From NCBI GenBank assembly GCA_902826605.1, contig CADEFM010000007.1, positions 114,466-178,465 of the forward strand: DNA of 64,000 nt, written 5' to 3'. The notes under the pieces were generated by a model, which saw only the letters and a program-made list of their open reading frames with translations, did no database searches and was not told the origin of the DNA. Origin of the DNA: an uncultured Acidobacteriota bacterium (GTDB taxonomy: Bacteria; Acidobacteriota; Terriglobia; Bryobacterales; Bryobacteraceae). Both the position numbers and the translations under genes were made by a program. The first letter of the stretch is position 1. Every line of letters begins with the position of its first letter. This document shows positions 23,788-32,946 of this stretch, in pieces.

Positions 23788-25744
23788 AACATCCTTAAGC
23801 GTATTGTTTTTGAGCGCGGCCGGGCTCATGTTTGCGCAGGAACGTCAGACTCCGCGCACCCGTTTGGATGTGCAGGATTACCAGATCGAGGCTACCATCG
23901 ATCCCCGCGCCCAAACCATCGCGGCTACCGCAGTGGTTACGTTCATCCCAGCCGACAACACATCCAACGTCACTTTTGAGCTGAATAATGCGCTCAATCT
24001 GAACAAAGTCACCGGCGGGGATGGGGTGCAGCTCACCGCGTCGCGCTTTCAGGAAGACATGAGCGTACGCGTGAGTCTGCCGAAGCCCGCGGAGCGCGGG
24101 AAGCCCACCACACTTACTTTTGTGTATGGAGGCAAGCTATCGGGCCAGGAGGAATCGCCCGTATTCGGCATTAAATTCGCGGCGATCACGCCGGACGTTG
24201 CGTTTCTGATGTACCCGTCGCGCTGGTTCCCGGTGAACGACTATACGGTGGACCGCTTCGCTTCCGATATTAAGATCAGCGTCCCGGAAGGGTACAGGTC
24301 AGTTTCGAGCGGTAATGGAGCGGTGGATGCGAATGGCCCGGCGGGCATGCGCACGGAACGCTTCCAGTTCACCCAGGCGTCGTTTCCCGGCAGCGTCGCG
24401 GTGGTTCGTGGCGAGCCTCGCATTGTTGCTTCGGAAGGCGTGAACACGCAGTTCTATGTGCGCCAGGCCACGGATGCCGCGCAGGTATACGGTGATGAAA
24501 TCGGCAAGGCCATGACCTATTTCACCGGCTTGTTCGGATTGCCGTTTCGCAAGAACTTGGTGGTAGTGGAAACCGAAAACGGCGCTCCCAATGGGTATGC
24601 GGCGCCTGGCATGATCTTCCTTTCTCCGAGGGCGATGGGCAAGCAGGTGAACCCGAAGCTGGTAGCGAACAATGTGGCGCGGCAGTGGTGGGGTGCGCTC
24701 CTGTCGCCGGCGACTCGCAATCACATGTGGATCGAAAATGGGTTGGCGCGCTATTCCGAGATTCTCTATTTGGAGCACATCAACGGGGCCGGTTCGCTCG
24801 ACGGTGAAATCCGCGACACCTATGTGGAAGCGTTGACGGTGGATCAGCCTCCTCTGATCCAGACGGCACGCCTGGAGGATTATTCGCCCGAATACTGGGC
24901 GTCCACGGGCCAGAAGGGCGCGGCGATTTTGCACATGCTGCGCAGTATTCTGGGCGATGAGAAATTCATGGAAATGCTCAAGGCGCTGCCGGAGCGCTTC
25001 GCTTGGAAATCCATCTCCACCGACGATTTCCGTAAACTAGCCGAGGAATTCGGCCGTCAGAGTTTCCAGGGATTTTTCCTGCAGTGGGTGGAATCGAGTG
25101 GCGCGCCCGAGTTCAAGCTGGAATACACGGTGTTCAGAATTCAGAAGGGTTTCCGCGTGCTGGGCAAGGTCTCACAGGATTTGGACACCTTTCGGATGCC
25201 GGTGCTGCTGCGTGTGGAGACGGAAGGTAATCCGGAAGAGAAAATCGTGGAAGTGGTGGGCACGTCCTCTGAGTTCGCCATGGAAACCTTCGGTAAGCCC
25301 AAGAATGTAGTGCTGGATCCGAAGGGACAAGTGCTGCGATTCGACAATACCATGCGGGTGGCCGTAGCGATCCGGCGCGGTGAACAGTTTGTGGAAGTGG
25401 GCGAATACTCCGAAGCGCTAAAGGAATATCAGAAGGCCATCGATGTGAAGCGTAACAGCTCGCTCGCGCACTATCGCATCGGAGAACTGTTTTTCCTGCA
25501 GAACAACTATCAATCGGCGGCCAACGAATTCCGCGAAGTGCTGAACGCCGATCTGGAACCGAAATGGACAGAAGTCTGGGCGCACATCAACCTGGGCAAG
25601 ATTTTCGATATCACCGATCAGCGGGATCGCGCGGTGAACGAATACCGGCAGGCCTTGCGCACCAAGGACAATACTCAAGGCGCGCTGGAAGAGGCTGGGA
25701 AGTACGTAAACGAGAAATACCAGCGTCCTCCTAGCAACAATTGA
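23777..25744 (+). CDS. M1 aminopeptidase-like protein with dead metal site and C-terminal TPR
   Basis: The protein has 655 residues with a signal peptide (SLSVLFLSAAGLMFAQ). The order matches M1 proteins: an N-terminal beta domain, an ENGAPNGYA version of the GAMEN-type loop, then the peptidase domain. The HEXXH position reads NNVAR (298-302, so His, Glu and His are replaced) and the third ligand site WxNEG reads WIENG. All three zinc ligands are gone. The C-terminus (from about 545) has TPR-like helices (GEYSEALKEYQKAIDVKR, AHYRIGELFFLQNNYQSAANEF). Peptidase activity is unlikely. A scaffold or binding role is inferred. Confidence 0.83.
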   Translation: MRARTSLSVLFLSAAGLMFAQERQTPRTRLDVQDYQIEATIDPRAQTIAATAVVTFIPADNTSNVTFELNNALNLNKVTGGDGVQLTASRFQEDMSVRVSLPKPAERGKPTTLTFVYGGKLSGQEESPVFGIKFAAITPDVAFLMYPSRWFPVNDYTVDRFASDIKISVPEGYRSVSSGNGAVDANGPAGMRTERFQFTQASFPGSVAVVRGEPRIVASEGVNTQFYVRQATDAAQVYGDEIGKAMTYFTGLFGLPFRKNLVVVETENGAPNGYAAPGMIFLSPRAMGKQVNPKLVANNVARQWWGALLSPATRNHMWIENGLARYSEILYLEHINGAGSLDGEIRDTYVEALTVDQPPLIQTARLEDYSPEYWASTGQKGAAILHMLRSILGDEKFMEMLKALPERFAWKSISTDDFRKLAEEFGRQSFQGFFLQWVESSGAPEFKLEYTVFRIQKGFRVLGKVSQDLDTFRMPVLLRVETEGNPEEKIVEVVGTSSEFAMETFGKPKNVVLDPKGQVLRFDNTMRVAVAIRRGEQFVEVGEYSEALKEYQKAIDVKRNSSLAHYRIGELFFLQNNYQSAANEFREVLNADLEPKWTEVWAHINLGKIFDITDQRDRAVNEYRQALRTKDNTQGALEEAGKYVNEKYQRPPSNN

Positions 25745-25843
25745 GCGCGGCGGCTTGAACTCCGCGGTGTTTGTCAATCGCCGTGGCGGATGCTATCCTG
25801 CACCGCGTGCGATACCATGGGTTGCTGATAGGGAGGGAAACCC

Positions 25844-27067
25844 ATGAGATTGGTCGCCACGCTGCTGATTGCCGCGCTTTCCGCCAGCGCCGCCGCATTA
25901 ACCGTCACCAAACCTGAAGACGTCGGCATCTCCTCGAAGCGTCTGGAGCGCGTAAGCGTGGCCATGCGCTCGGAAATCGAAAAGGGCCTGATGCCCGGCG
26001 CCGTTGTCGCTATCGCTCGCAAAGGTAAGCTGGTGTACTTCGAATCGTTTGGCTTTCTCGATAAAGCCGCGGGCACGTCCATGCCGAAAGACGCGATCTT
26101 CCCCATTGCGTCGATGACGAAACCCATGGTTACCGTGGGCGCGCTGTCGCTCTACGAAGAAAACCGGCTGCTGTTGAATGACCCGGCGGGCAAGTATCTT
26201 CCGCAGATCGCCAACATGCGTGTGGCAACGGAACGTGGCACAGAACCCGCGCTGCGCCAGCCTACACTGCAGGACCTGATGCGGCACACCGCCGGCGTCA
26301 CCTATGGTAATCGCGGTGAGAGCGAACTGCACAAGGCATATTCCACGCTCAGCCCAGGGCGGCAAAGCGGCACGGAATTTCTGGAGGCGCTGAGCAAGCT
26401 GCCCTTGCACTACCAGCCGGGCATGAAATGGGACTACAGCCTGGGCTTGGACGTTTTAGGGCTGGTGGAAGAAGCAGTCACGAAGCAGCGCCTCGGCGAT
26501 TTTCTGAACGCGCGCATATGGCAGCCGCTCGGCATGACGGACACGGCATTCATGGTGCCTTCCTCCAAAGTGAATCGCTTCGCGAAACCTCTTCCGCAGA
26601 ACCCTCAGACAGGCAAGGCGCAGGCATTTCCCGATCCCACGTCACTGCGCAAGATGGACGGCGGCGGCGGCGGGGCCTACTCTACAGCGGCCGATTACAT
26701 CCGCTTCGCTGAGATGCTGCGCAACAAAGGCACGCTAGACGGAGTGCAGATTCTGGGCCGCAAGACGGTGGAGTACATGACAGCCGATCAGCTTGGCCCC
26801 GAGGTGAACGTCGATCAGCTGCGCACATACCCGAACATCAACGGGTACGGATTCGGGCTGGCGGTGGCGGTGCGCAAGGGCGGCGGAGTGGCCGGCGTGA
26901 TGGGCTCCCCCGGCGATTTCCACTGGGCAGGAGCGAACGGCACGTTCTTCTGGGTGGACCCGAAGGAAGAGCTGACCGTCGTCTTCATGACCGCATCGCC
27001 GAATGAGCTGCGGTATCACTTCCGGCAGGTGATTACATCGGCGGTGCTGCAGGCCATCGCGGATTGA
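25844..27067 (+). CDS. Serine hydrolase, class C beta-lactamase/esterase fold
   Basis: The protein has 407 residues with a signal peptide (MRLVATLLIAALSASAAA). SMTK (residues 90-93) is the nucleophile motif, YSL (198-200) the second catalytic motif, and the third motif region is near HWAGANGTFFWVDP. This is the EstB/penicillin-binding class C fold: a periplasmic or secreted esterase, amidase or peptidase. A GGAGGG ribosome-binding site precedes ATG 25844. It is probably a detached single gene, since the next gene lies on the other strand. Confidence 0.87.
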   Translation: MRLVATLLIAALSASAAALTVTKPEDVGISSKRLERVSVAMRSEIEKGLMPGAVVAIARKGKLVYFESFGFLDKAAGTSMPKDAIFPIASMTKPMVTVGALSLYEENRLLLNDPAGKYLPQIANMRVATERGTEPALRQPTLQDLMRHTAGVTYGNRGESELHKAYSTLSPGRQSGTEFLEALSKLPLHYQPGMKWDYSLGLDVLGLVEEAVTKQRLGDFLNARIWQPLGMTDTAFMVPSSKVNRFAKPLPQNPQTGKAQAFPDPTSLRKMDGGGGGAYSTAADYIRFAEMLRNKGTLDGVQILGRKTVEYMTADQLGPEVNVDQLRTYPNINGYGFGLAVAVRKGGGVAGVMGSPGDFHWAGANGTFFWVDPKEELTVVFMTASPNELRYHFRQVITSAVLQAIAD

Positions 27068-27079
27068 TTGCGGAACAAA

Positions 27080-27847
27080 CTACGGCAAAATTGCGATGAT
27101 ACGGACTGGGCCGCCAGAGCCGTCCTCAATCTTAATCGGCAAGGCGATCAGCGTCGCGCCCTTGGCTGGGAGTCTTTCCATATTCGCGATGTTCTCCAGG
27201 CCGAAAATATCGGCTTTGTTCAGAACCTGATGGACGATGAAATCCTTGGAAGGCCCGTAGTCCATACTGGCTGTGTCGATGCCCACGCCCGAAACCCCGC
27301 GCTTGACCAGGATCTCCGCGGCTTCCTTTGAAATGCCGGGGAAGTGGAGATGCTCGACGTCGCCAGGCACATCGCTGCCCATGTACTGCTTGCGATCCGG
27401 CCAATACTTGCTCCAGCCGGTGCGGAATAAGACCATAGAGCCGGAGGGGATCGCTCCGTTGGTTTTCTCCCAATTCGCCAGGTCCTGCGCGGTAGCGCGG
27501 TAATCGCGGGTTTTGGAGGCTGAGGCGCTGATGTCGATGACCGCCGCCGCGCCCACCAATCGCTGGACGGGAATTTTGTCGAGCGTGGTTTTTCGTTGTC
27601 CGAAGTGGATGGGGCTGTCGAAGTGCGTGCCGCCGTGTTCGTCCGTGGAAAACCCTCCGGCGGCGTACCAATAACCGGCGGGGGTTACTGCCCAGGTGTC
27701 CTTGCGATGCTGGAACCCTTTGGCGTTGGGCCAGTAGATGGTTTTTTCGTTGAAGGAATAAGTCAGGTCGACGAGCTTTGTCTTGTCGATCGTCTGGCCC
27801 AGACACGCGGCCGCAAAAAAGGCCGTCGCGCACACGATGCTGCGCAT
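27080..27847 (-). CDS. Exported cyclase-family (kynurenine formamidase-like) hydrolase
   Basis: The protein has 255 residues with a signal peptide (MRSIVCATAFFAAACLGQ). HGGTHFDSPIHF (71-82) is the metal-binding signature of the cyclase/kynurenine formamidase family. GVSGVGIDTASMDYGPS later in the chain is also family-like. It likely hydrolyses an amide or a cyclic substrate with manganese or zinc. It is followed on the same strand, upstream, by a lipoprotein gene with a gap of only 11 bases. Confidence 0.87.
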   Translation of the reverse strand: MRSIVCATAFFAAACLGQTIDKTKLVDLTYSFNEKTIYWPNAKGFQHRKDTWAVTPAGYWYAAGGFSTDEHGGTHFDSPIHFGQRKTTLDKIPVQRLVGAAAVIDISASASKTRDYRATAQDLANWEKTNGAIPSGSMVLFRTGWSKYWPDRKQYMGSDVPGDVEHLHFPGISKEAAEILVKRGVSGVGIDTASMDYGPSKDFIVHQVLNKADIFGLENIANMERLPAKGATLIALPIKIEDGSGGPVRIIAILP

Positions 27848-27858
27848 GGCGAGTTCCC

Positions 27859-28692
27859 CTACCTTGCCGCAGCGACGCGCAGCGGTCTATCCAACTCGAA
27901 CGTCAGAACGGTTTCGGCAGGCACTTTGATCGAGCCTTTAGTCAGAATCTGGGTGGCCGCACCCGCGCCCGCACCCGAGGCCGCGCCGATGGCCGCACCC
28001 TTGCCGCCTCCCGCGATTGCGCCGATGATCGCGCCCACAGCCGCGCCGCCACCGGTGAAGATGCCTGTGCGTTGATTGGCGCCTACGCCCTCGCGGCCTT
28101 TCTGTTCGAGGTCGGCGGTGCTCAGCGTATACGCCTGTCCATCCACGGAAACAGAGCGCAGATCCAGCACGAGGTCCGATGCGCCGCGAATCTTACCGCC
28201 CTTGGTCGCCGAACGAATCACAATCTGGGCATTGGAGCCACGCGGGATCACCACATCGCCATTGGCGTCCATCACGTCGCGCGTCACTTCGGCGGCATAG
28301 ATTTGGCCCTCCACGGCCTTCGACGAATCGATGGTCTCTTCGTTGCGCACCGAGATATCGGTTCCCGCAGCCAGACGGGAGGTCTTGGTGCTGATCACAG
28401 ATTGCACCGGATGGGGGTGCTCGACATGCACAGGGTCAGGCGCCGCAGCCGACGGGATTGCCGGATCGTCATATTCCAGGCGGCGCACATCCTTTGTCGC
28501 AAGAATGCGAGATTGCTTGTCATCGCCGGTCAGGCGGATTTCCGTGGGTGAGCTACTTTCCACAAATCCCGAGACGGTGGTGCCGTCACGCAGCAGAATG
28601 GTGGCATGCGGCTTCTCCGCCGACCCACCCCCTGCGCATCCCGTTAACAGCATGATCGTCCCTAGAACCGCGGCCACCGTGAGCGTTCGCAT
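27859..28692 (-). CDS. Glycine-zipper lipoprotein
   Basis: The protein has 277 residues. The N-terminus (MRTLTVAAVLGTIMLLTGC) is a lipoprotein signal with Cys at 19. Residues 30-65 form a compact domain (ILLRDGTTVSGFVES, EIRLTG) like an Sm-like or OB fold. Residues about 210-250 form a glycine-zipper membrane segment (GGGAAVGAIIGAIAGGGKGAAIGAASG), and the end is KVPAETVLTFELDRPL. Such proteins associate with the outer membrane. Their substrate is unknown. It likely forms a two-gene operon with the cyclase gene downstream. Confidence 0.75.
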   Translation of the reverse strand: MRTLTVAAVLGTIMLLTGCAGGGSAEKPHATILLRDGTTVSGFVESSSPTEIRLTGDDKQSRILATKDVRRLEYDDPAIPSAAAPDPVHVEHPHPVQSVISTKTSRLAAGTDISVRNEETIDSSKAVEGQIYAAEVTRDVMDANGDVVIPRGSNAQIVIRSATKGGKIRGASDLVLDLRSVSVDGQAYTLSTADLEQKGREGVGANQRTGIFTGGGAAVGAIIGAIAGGGKGAAIGAASGAGAGAATQILTKGSIKVPAETVLTFELDRPLRVAAAR

Positions 28693-29108
28693 ATCCTGAT
28701 TCTCCTACAGATTGAGAGGCCGGTCTAATCGGAATCGTTACCAGATCCCCGGCTCTCGCTGCCCTTACCTTAGTACATTCGGCGTACCTCAATGGGTACT
28801 TTCGCTCTATTTGCTAGAAAAGCCGTTGCTCATACGATAAGGAAGATCGCACGCGGGATCTGGAATCTGATGCCCCAATCTTACTTGAAACTATTGTCCG
28901 GGAAGGCAAAGCATCTATTTGTCGACAATGCCGACGCTGAGTGCATTACGTTGTGCGGTGGCAGCGTAATCCGGGTGCGAAGCTGCGTGAGGATCAAGAG
29001 GCTAGAAGGCGATGAGTGTCCCCGATGCGCCGCCCTGGCTTTCTCTCCGACGGCGCCCAAGCGGCATACTCTCAATTGAAGGCGCCCGGCCAGGGCGGGC
29101 TTGTCGGC
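28693..29108. other. Intergenic region with one weak small ORF
   Basis: This 416-base stretch separates the lipoprotein gene (start at 28692, minus strand) from the end of the PEP-CTERM gene. Its only gene candidate is the uncertain 95-residue frame at 28792-29079. No strong terminator or clear promoter is seen. Confidence 0.4.
28792..29079 (+). CDS. Small CG...CPRC zinc-ribbon-like protein (uncertain)
   Basis: An open frame of 95 residues starts at ATG 28792. The pattern HLFVDNADAECITLCGG, then after about 20 residues DECPRCAAL, resembles the two-part cysteine pattern (CG...CxRC) of small zinc ribbons. The first third is basic and hydrophobic. It stands alone in a 416-base gap between divergent neighbours, and there is no clear ribosome-binding site. 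The call is weak. Confidence 0.35.
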   Translation: MGTFALFARKAVAHTIRKIARGIWNLMPQSYLKLLSGKAKHLFVDNADAECITLCGGSVIRVRSCVRIKRLEGDECPRCAALAFSPTAPKRHTLN

Positions 29109-29786
29109 TTACCCTTGCCGGCGGCTGGGACGCAGCTTCCGCCGCAACAACAATGCAATCACCCCGGAGGTGCCTAGCAGCAGCAAACTGGATGGCTCAG
29201 GGATCGGTTCCAACACGTAGAAGTTGTCGAAAGTTACGCCCAGGATTCGGTTTCTGTCATCAATTGCTAGGAACGCCCCTTGTTCAAATGCAAAAGGATC
29301 GATCCGGCTATCGAACACGATCGAGAGCTGCAAGGCGTTCAAGAAGGGCGAAGTTCCCAAATTATGCACGTCGTATAGCGCAGGACCGCCGCCTCCGGTG
29401 ATGAGACCATGCGAGTTGATGTCACTCAAGAAGAAGGGCGTGTCTGTGATGCAGCACACGATTTGCCCCAGGGCTAGAACGAAAGCCGTGTGTACGCCTG
29501 AATCATTATCTACCGTGCCAATGGCAAATTCACCATTCAAGCTATCGGTGAACGACCAGAAGTAGGGTCCGGTTTGTCCGGGGATCGAACTGTCAAAATA
29601 GGTTTGGAAGGACGAATCCGTAACACCGTTGACTTGCGCAGATGTCGGTGCCTGTACTGTACGGATCACGTCACACGGAGTTGCGAAGCCCGGTCCGCAT
29701 ACGTGCATCACATAATTGAGCACAGGACCGGCCCGGAGACTGGCGGCGAGCATTATCATGCTCAGCGCAATTCGTGGTGAAAGCAT
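29109..29786 (-). CDS. PEP-CTERM sorting-signal protein
   Basis: The protein has 225 residues with a signal peptide (SPRIALSMIMLAASLRAG) and a C-terminal sorting tail: IPEPSSLLLLGTSG, a hydrophobic run, then basic RRKLRPSRR. This tail is recognised by an exosortase, which cleaves or transfers the protein at the envelope. The body is a beta-rich secreted domain with no recognisable enzyme motif and four cysteines that may form disulphides. The genome must also encode an exosortase (XrtA type), which is not in this window. Confidence 0.85.
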   Translation of the reverse strand: MLSPRIALSMIMLAASLRAGPVLNYVMHVCGPGFATPCDVIRTVQAPTSAQVNGVTDSSFQTYFDSSIPGQTGPYFWSFTDSLNGEFAIGTVDNDSGVHTAFVLALGQIVCCITDTPFFLSDINSHGLITGGGGPALYDVHNLGTSPFLNALQLSIVFDSRIDPFAFEQGAFLAIDDRNRILGVTFDNFYVLEPIPEPSSLLLLGTSGVIALLLRRKLRPSRRQG

Positions 29787-29821
29787 CGTTACACCCCTGT
29801 CTCCTGCACCTTAGCACATAA

Positions 29822-29838
29822 GCGGCCTCGCAAGCCGC
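29822..29838 (-). terminator. Possible weak hairpin terminator
   Basis: GCGGC (29822-29826) pairs with GCCGC (29834-29838) around a seven-base loop, between the end of the dienelactone hydrolase gene and the start of the PEP-CTERM gene. On the minus strand it is followed by TTATG, not a run of T, so termination is uncertain. Confidence 0.25.
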
Positions 29839-29857
29839 GGTAACGGAGTGATTGAGG

Positions 29858-30595
29858 CTACGCGGCTGCGGCCTTCCTTGTGTGAGTTTCCAAATACGCT
29901 AGCGTGCACGGCCAAGCCACGGCGGACGCTACCGCGTTGTAGCTGCCGCGCTGATCGCAGAAGAAGCCGTGATCGGCGTCGGAGAATTCCACACTCGCGA
30001 ACGTCTTGCCGGCAGATCGCATGCCTTCGGCTACCATCTTGACGCGATCAGGCGTGATGAAATGGTCGAGGCCGCCCCAGAAAAACAGCATGGGCGATTG
30101 CACTTCCTTCAGCCGTTCCAGCAGGCCGGGATTGAATGGGCTTGGCGCGATGCCGCCGCCATAATAGGAGATACCGCACGCGAGGGGCACCGTCATGGAC
30201 GCGAGCGTCGCCGTGCGTCCGCCCATGCAATATCCGATCGCGGCCGTGGGCAAATTTCCGGTGGCTTTGCGCACCCATTCAAAGGCCGTCTGGATATCGG
30301 CCGTGAGGCCTGCGTCGGTTGCCTGGCCCATATGTTTAAACGCTTCGCCCATTTCGGCTTCGGTGTAGCCGCTCTCAAAACCGGGGCCGCTGCGGTGGAA
30401 CAACTCCGGCGCAATGGCGAGGTAGCCCTGCTTCGCGAAGCGCTCGGTAACGTCACGGATGTGGGAGTTGATGCCGAAGATTTCCTGGAATACCATGATT
30501 CCAGCCTTGGGCGGAGCTTCCGGCTTGGCGACGTACGCGCGCATGGAAGTACCGTCACTGACGGGCAGAGTAATGAATTCAGTTTGGATAGCCAT
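29858..30595 (-). CDS. Dienelactone hydrolase-family alpha/beta hydrolase
   Basis: The protein has 245 residues. Nucleophile motif GYCMGG with Cys at 123, Asp at 177 in WGGLDHF and His at 209 in DADHGF give the Cys-Asp-His triad of dienelactone hydrolases. FQEIFGINSHIRDVTERFA near residue 36 is the family's Glu-bearing region. It likely opens a lactone in aromatic-ring degradation, or hydrolyses another ester. No ring-cleavage genes are adjacent. It is cytoplasmic, since no signal peptide is seen. Confidence 0.92.
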   Translation of the reverse strand: MAIQTEFITLPVSDGTSMRAYVAKPEAPPKAGIMVFQEIFGINSHIRDVTERFAKQGYLAIAPELFHRSGPGFESGYTEAEMGEAFKHMGQATDAGLTADIQTAFEWVRKATGNLPTAAIGYCMGGRTATLASMTVPLACGISYYGGGIAPSPFNPGLLERLKEVQSPMLFFWGGLDHFITPDRVKMVAEGMRSAGKTFASVEFSDADHGFFCDQRGSYNAVASAVAWPCTLAYLETHTRKAAAA

Positions 30596-30834
30596 AAGAT
30601 TAGGGTGCGGAACTGCCCCATTTTATCACCGAGTCCTGTAAAATCACTGCATGTGGAAGGACGCTGTCGCGGCGCTGACGGGGTTCGCCGCATCCTCGCG
30701 CGGCATTCGCAACCCGCAATGCGATCAAATGGTGGGCCAGTGGCCAGCTGCGGGCGATTTGTAAACGGCTGTTTTGCGGGTGGCCGAAAACACCGCCGCG
30801 CAGGATGCCATCCCGACCCAAGAGGAGAACTGCG

Positions 30835-32223
30835 ATGCGATTTTTGCTCTGGCTGATTCCGTCGCTGCTGGCGGCGCAGAACTACGACATCGTGCTGCGG
30901 GGCGGACGCGTGATGGACCCTGAGTCCGGCATGAACGCGGTCCGCAACGTTGGGATCACGGGCAAGAAGATCACTGCGATTTCCACTCAGCCGTTGCGAG
31001 GGAAGACTGAGATCGACGCAGCCGGGTTGGTTGTAGCGCCGGGATTTATAGACCTCCACTCCCATGGCCAGGATGCGGAGAATTATCGATACAAGGCCAT
31101 GGACGGGGTGACTACGGCGCTCGAATTGGAGGCGGGCGTATCGCCTGTAAGCCAGTGGTACGCAGCGCGCGAGGGGAAGTCTCTGATTCATTTTGGCGCG
31201 AGTTCGGGGCACATCGCCGCGCGCATGAAAGTGATGGGGGATAGCGGAGGGTTACTTCCTCGTGACGCCGCAATGAACCGTGTCGCGACTGCGGCGGAAC
31301 AGAGGACCATTGAAGCCGCCATTCAAAAAGGGTTGGACGAGGGTGGTCTAGGGATGGGCATGGGCATTACGTACACTCCCACCGCTTCCGCAGATGAAAT
31401 CCTAAGTTTGTTTTATCTGGCCGCGAAGTTCAAACGCCCGGTCTTCGTTCACATGCGGGCCGGCAATGTGATCACGTCCATCCAGGAAGTGGTGGCCGAC
31501 GCCGCCGCGGCGGGTGCACCGCTACACATCGTTCATTTGAACAGCGCGGCGTTAGGAAAGACGCCGGATGCGCTGCGTATGGTCGAAGGGGCCCGCGCGC
31601 GTGGCTTGGACGTGACCACGGAAGCGTACCCATACACGGCATCGATGACGGAGATCGCGTCGGCGGCTTACAGCGACTGGGACAACCGGCGTCCGGAAGA
31701 CTACGCGAGGCTCCTGTGGCCGATCACGGGGGAGAGGCTGACGCGCGAAACGTTCATGAAGTACCGCAAGCAAGGGGGTTTTGTGGCGCAATTCGGCAAC
31801 ACCGAGGAGATGGTGCGCATGGCTATCGCCCACGCCATGGTGATGGTGGCGAGCGACGGGATCATGGAAAACGGCAAGGGTCACCCGCGGGCTGTGGGAA
31901 CCTTCGCGCGGGTGCTCGGAAAGTATTCGCGCGAGGAGAAGGCGCTGACTCTTATGGACGCCATACGGAAATCGTCTTTGATGCCCGCGAGGCGGTTGGA
32001 AACCATGTCGGCGCAGATGCGTCAGAAGGGCCGCGTGAAGGTGGGCGCGGACGCGGACCTAGCGGTGTTCGACGCGGCACGAGTTATCGACAAGGCCACT
32101 TACGAAAACGCAGCGCAATATTCCGAGGGCTTCCGGTACGTGCTGGTGGAAGGCACGTTTGTCGTGCGCGAGGGCAAATTGCAGGAAGGCGCCGCGCCGG
32201 GGCAGGGGATTCGGGCGAAATAG
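30835..32223 (+). CDS. Exported D-aminoacylase-type amidohydrolase
   Basis: The protein has 462 residues from ATG at 30835 with an AGAGGAG ribosome-binding site; ATG 30805 would add 10 non-signal residues. The signal is MRFLLWLIPSLLAAQ. The amidohydrolase barrel shows PGFIDLHSHGQD (metal-binding HxH), HMRAGN and HIVHLNSAAL (His ligands), and VASDGIM (final Asp). VVAPGFIDLHSHG and the C-terminal ADLAVFDAARVIDKATY match the N-acyl-D-amino-acid deacylase/dihydroorotase-like group. The likely reaction is hydrolysis of an N-acylated amino acid or a cyclic amide. Confidence 0.85.
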   Translation: MRFLLWLIPSLLAAQNYDIVLRGGRVMDPESGMNAVRNVGITGKKITAISTQPLRGKTEIDAAGLVVAPGFIDLHSHGQDAENYRYKAMDGVTTALELEAGVSPVSQWYAAREGKSLIHFGASSGHIAARMKVMGDSGGLLPRDAAMNRVATAAEQRTIEAAIQKGLDEGGLGMGMGITYTPTASADEILSLFYLAAKFKRPVFVHMRAGNVITSIQEVVADAAAAGAPLHIVHLNSAALGKTPDALRMVEGARARGLDVTTEAYPYTASMTEIASAAYSDWDNRRPEDYARLLWPITGERLTRETFMKYRKQGGFVAQFGNTEEMVRMAIAHAMVMVASDGIMENGKGHPRAVGTFARVLGKYSREEKALTLMDAIRKSSLMPARRLETMSAQMRQKGRVKVGADADLAVFDAARVIDKATYENAAQYSEGFRYVLVEGTFVVREGKLQEGAAPGQGIRAK

Positions 32224-32253
32224 ATTGACAGAATGCCTTGACAAGGAGCGCGT

Positions 32254-32844
32254 ATGGTGGATCGTGGAAAAGAACTGAGGAGTGATCAAGGCTTGCGGAA
32301 TATAGCAAGACGATCGACCTGCCCAATCCCAAGTGAATGGCGAAGGATAGGACGATGGATTCTTGCAACCGTTAGCGAGACACTCTTTGTATTCGCTGCT
32401 GTCCCCGTTTTGCTGTCAGCGCAACGAGAATCATGCATCCCGAGTCTTTACCACTTGAAGTACCCGGCCCTGGCCCTGGAGCAACGCATCCAAGGAACTG
32501 TTAACATCAGCTTCGTTGTAGATTCGAGCGGTAAGGCGACACAGTTAGAGTCCACGGCCTACCCTTTATTGAAGTCAAGTGTTGAAGAAGCATTGGAGTT
32601 GGCTCCATTGCTTCCTGCTTGTTCGGGCCAACGTGTTTCCTTGCAGGTCAGATTTCTATTCGACGACCACATCGACCCTCTCTCAGCCGTTTCTGTCAAG
32701 CGCGTTTCCGATGAGGTCGTCGAAATTATCGCACCCTTAGAAGTAGTCGAGACTACCATTGCCGACCCAGCATGGATCTTCACACGCCGGGGGAGAGTGC
32801 TTCACCGGCTAAACAGCTTGCTTGCTAAACTGAAATTTTGGTAG
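32254..32844 (+). CDS. TonB C-terminal domain protein
   Basis: The protein has 196 residues. An AAGGAG ribosome-binding site sits 5 bases before ATG 32254. A basic N-terminus is followed by one hydrophobic segment (about 38-56), then a TonB C-terminal domain: YPALALEQRIQGTVNISFVVDSSGKATQLESTAYPLLKSSVEEAL. This is the domain that contacts TonB-dependent outer-membrane receptors, but there is no proline-rich spacer, so it may be a short TonB-like partner. No ExbBD or receptor is adjacent. Confidence 0.8.
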   Translation: MVDRGKELRSDQGLRNIARRSTCPIPSEWRRIGRWILATVSETLFVFAAVPVLLSAQRESCIPSLYHLKYPALALEQRIQGTVNISFVVDSSGKATQLESTAYPLLKSSVEEALELAPLLPACSGQRVSLQVRFLFDDHIDPLSAVSVKRVSDEVVEIIAPLEVVETTIADPAWIFTRRGRVLHRLNSLLAKLKFW

Positions 32845-32946
32845 GGGCGATTGACGAAGTTGATTCCCTGCGATTTCGAAGTAGGGGAATTCTCATTTCT
32901 GATCGAAACGTAGCCGGACAGGTGCCGATAGCGAATGAACTCCGGT

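Noticed and set aside
28881..29075. 64-residue minus-strand frame
   Set aside because: It mirrors the uncertain small plus-strand gene at 28792-29079 and has no better support.
29969..30856. 295-residue plus-strand frame across the dienelactone hydrolase gene
   Set aside because: It is antisense to a gene with clear catalytic residues and matches no protein pattern.
30193..31212. 339-residue minus-strand frame
   Set aside because: It overlaps the dienelactone hydrolase and amidohydrolase genes; it is low-complexity (Arg/Pro/Ala-rich) and has no motif.
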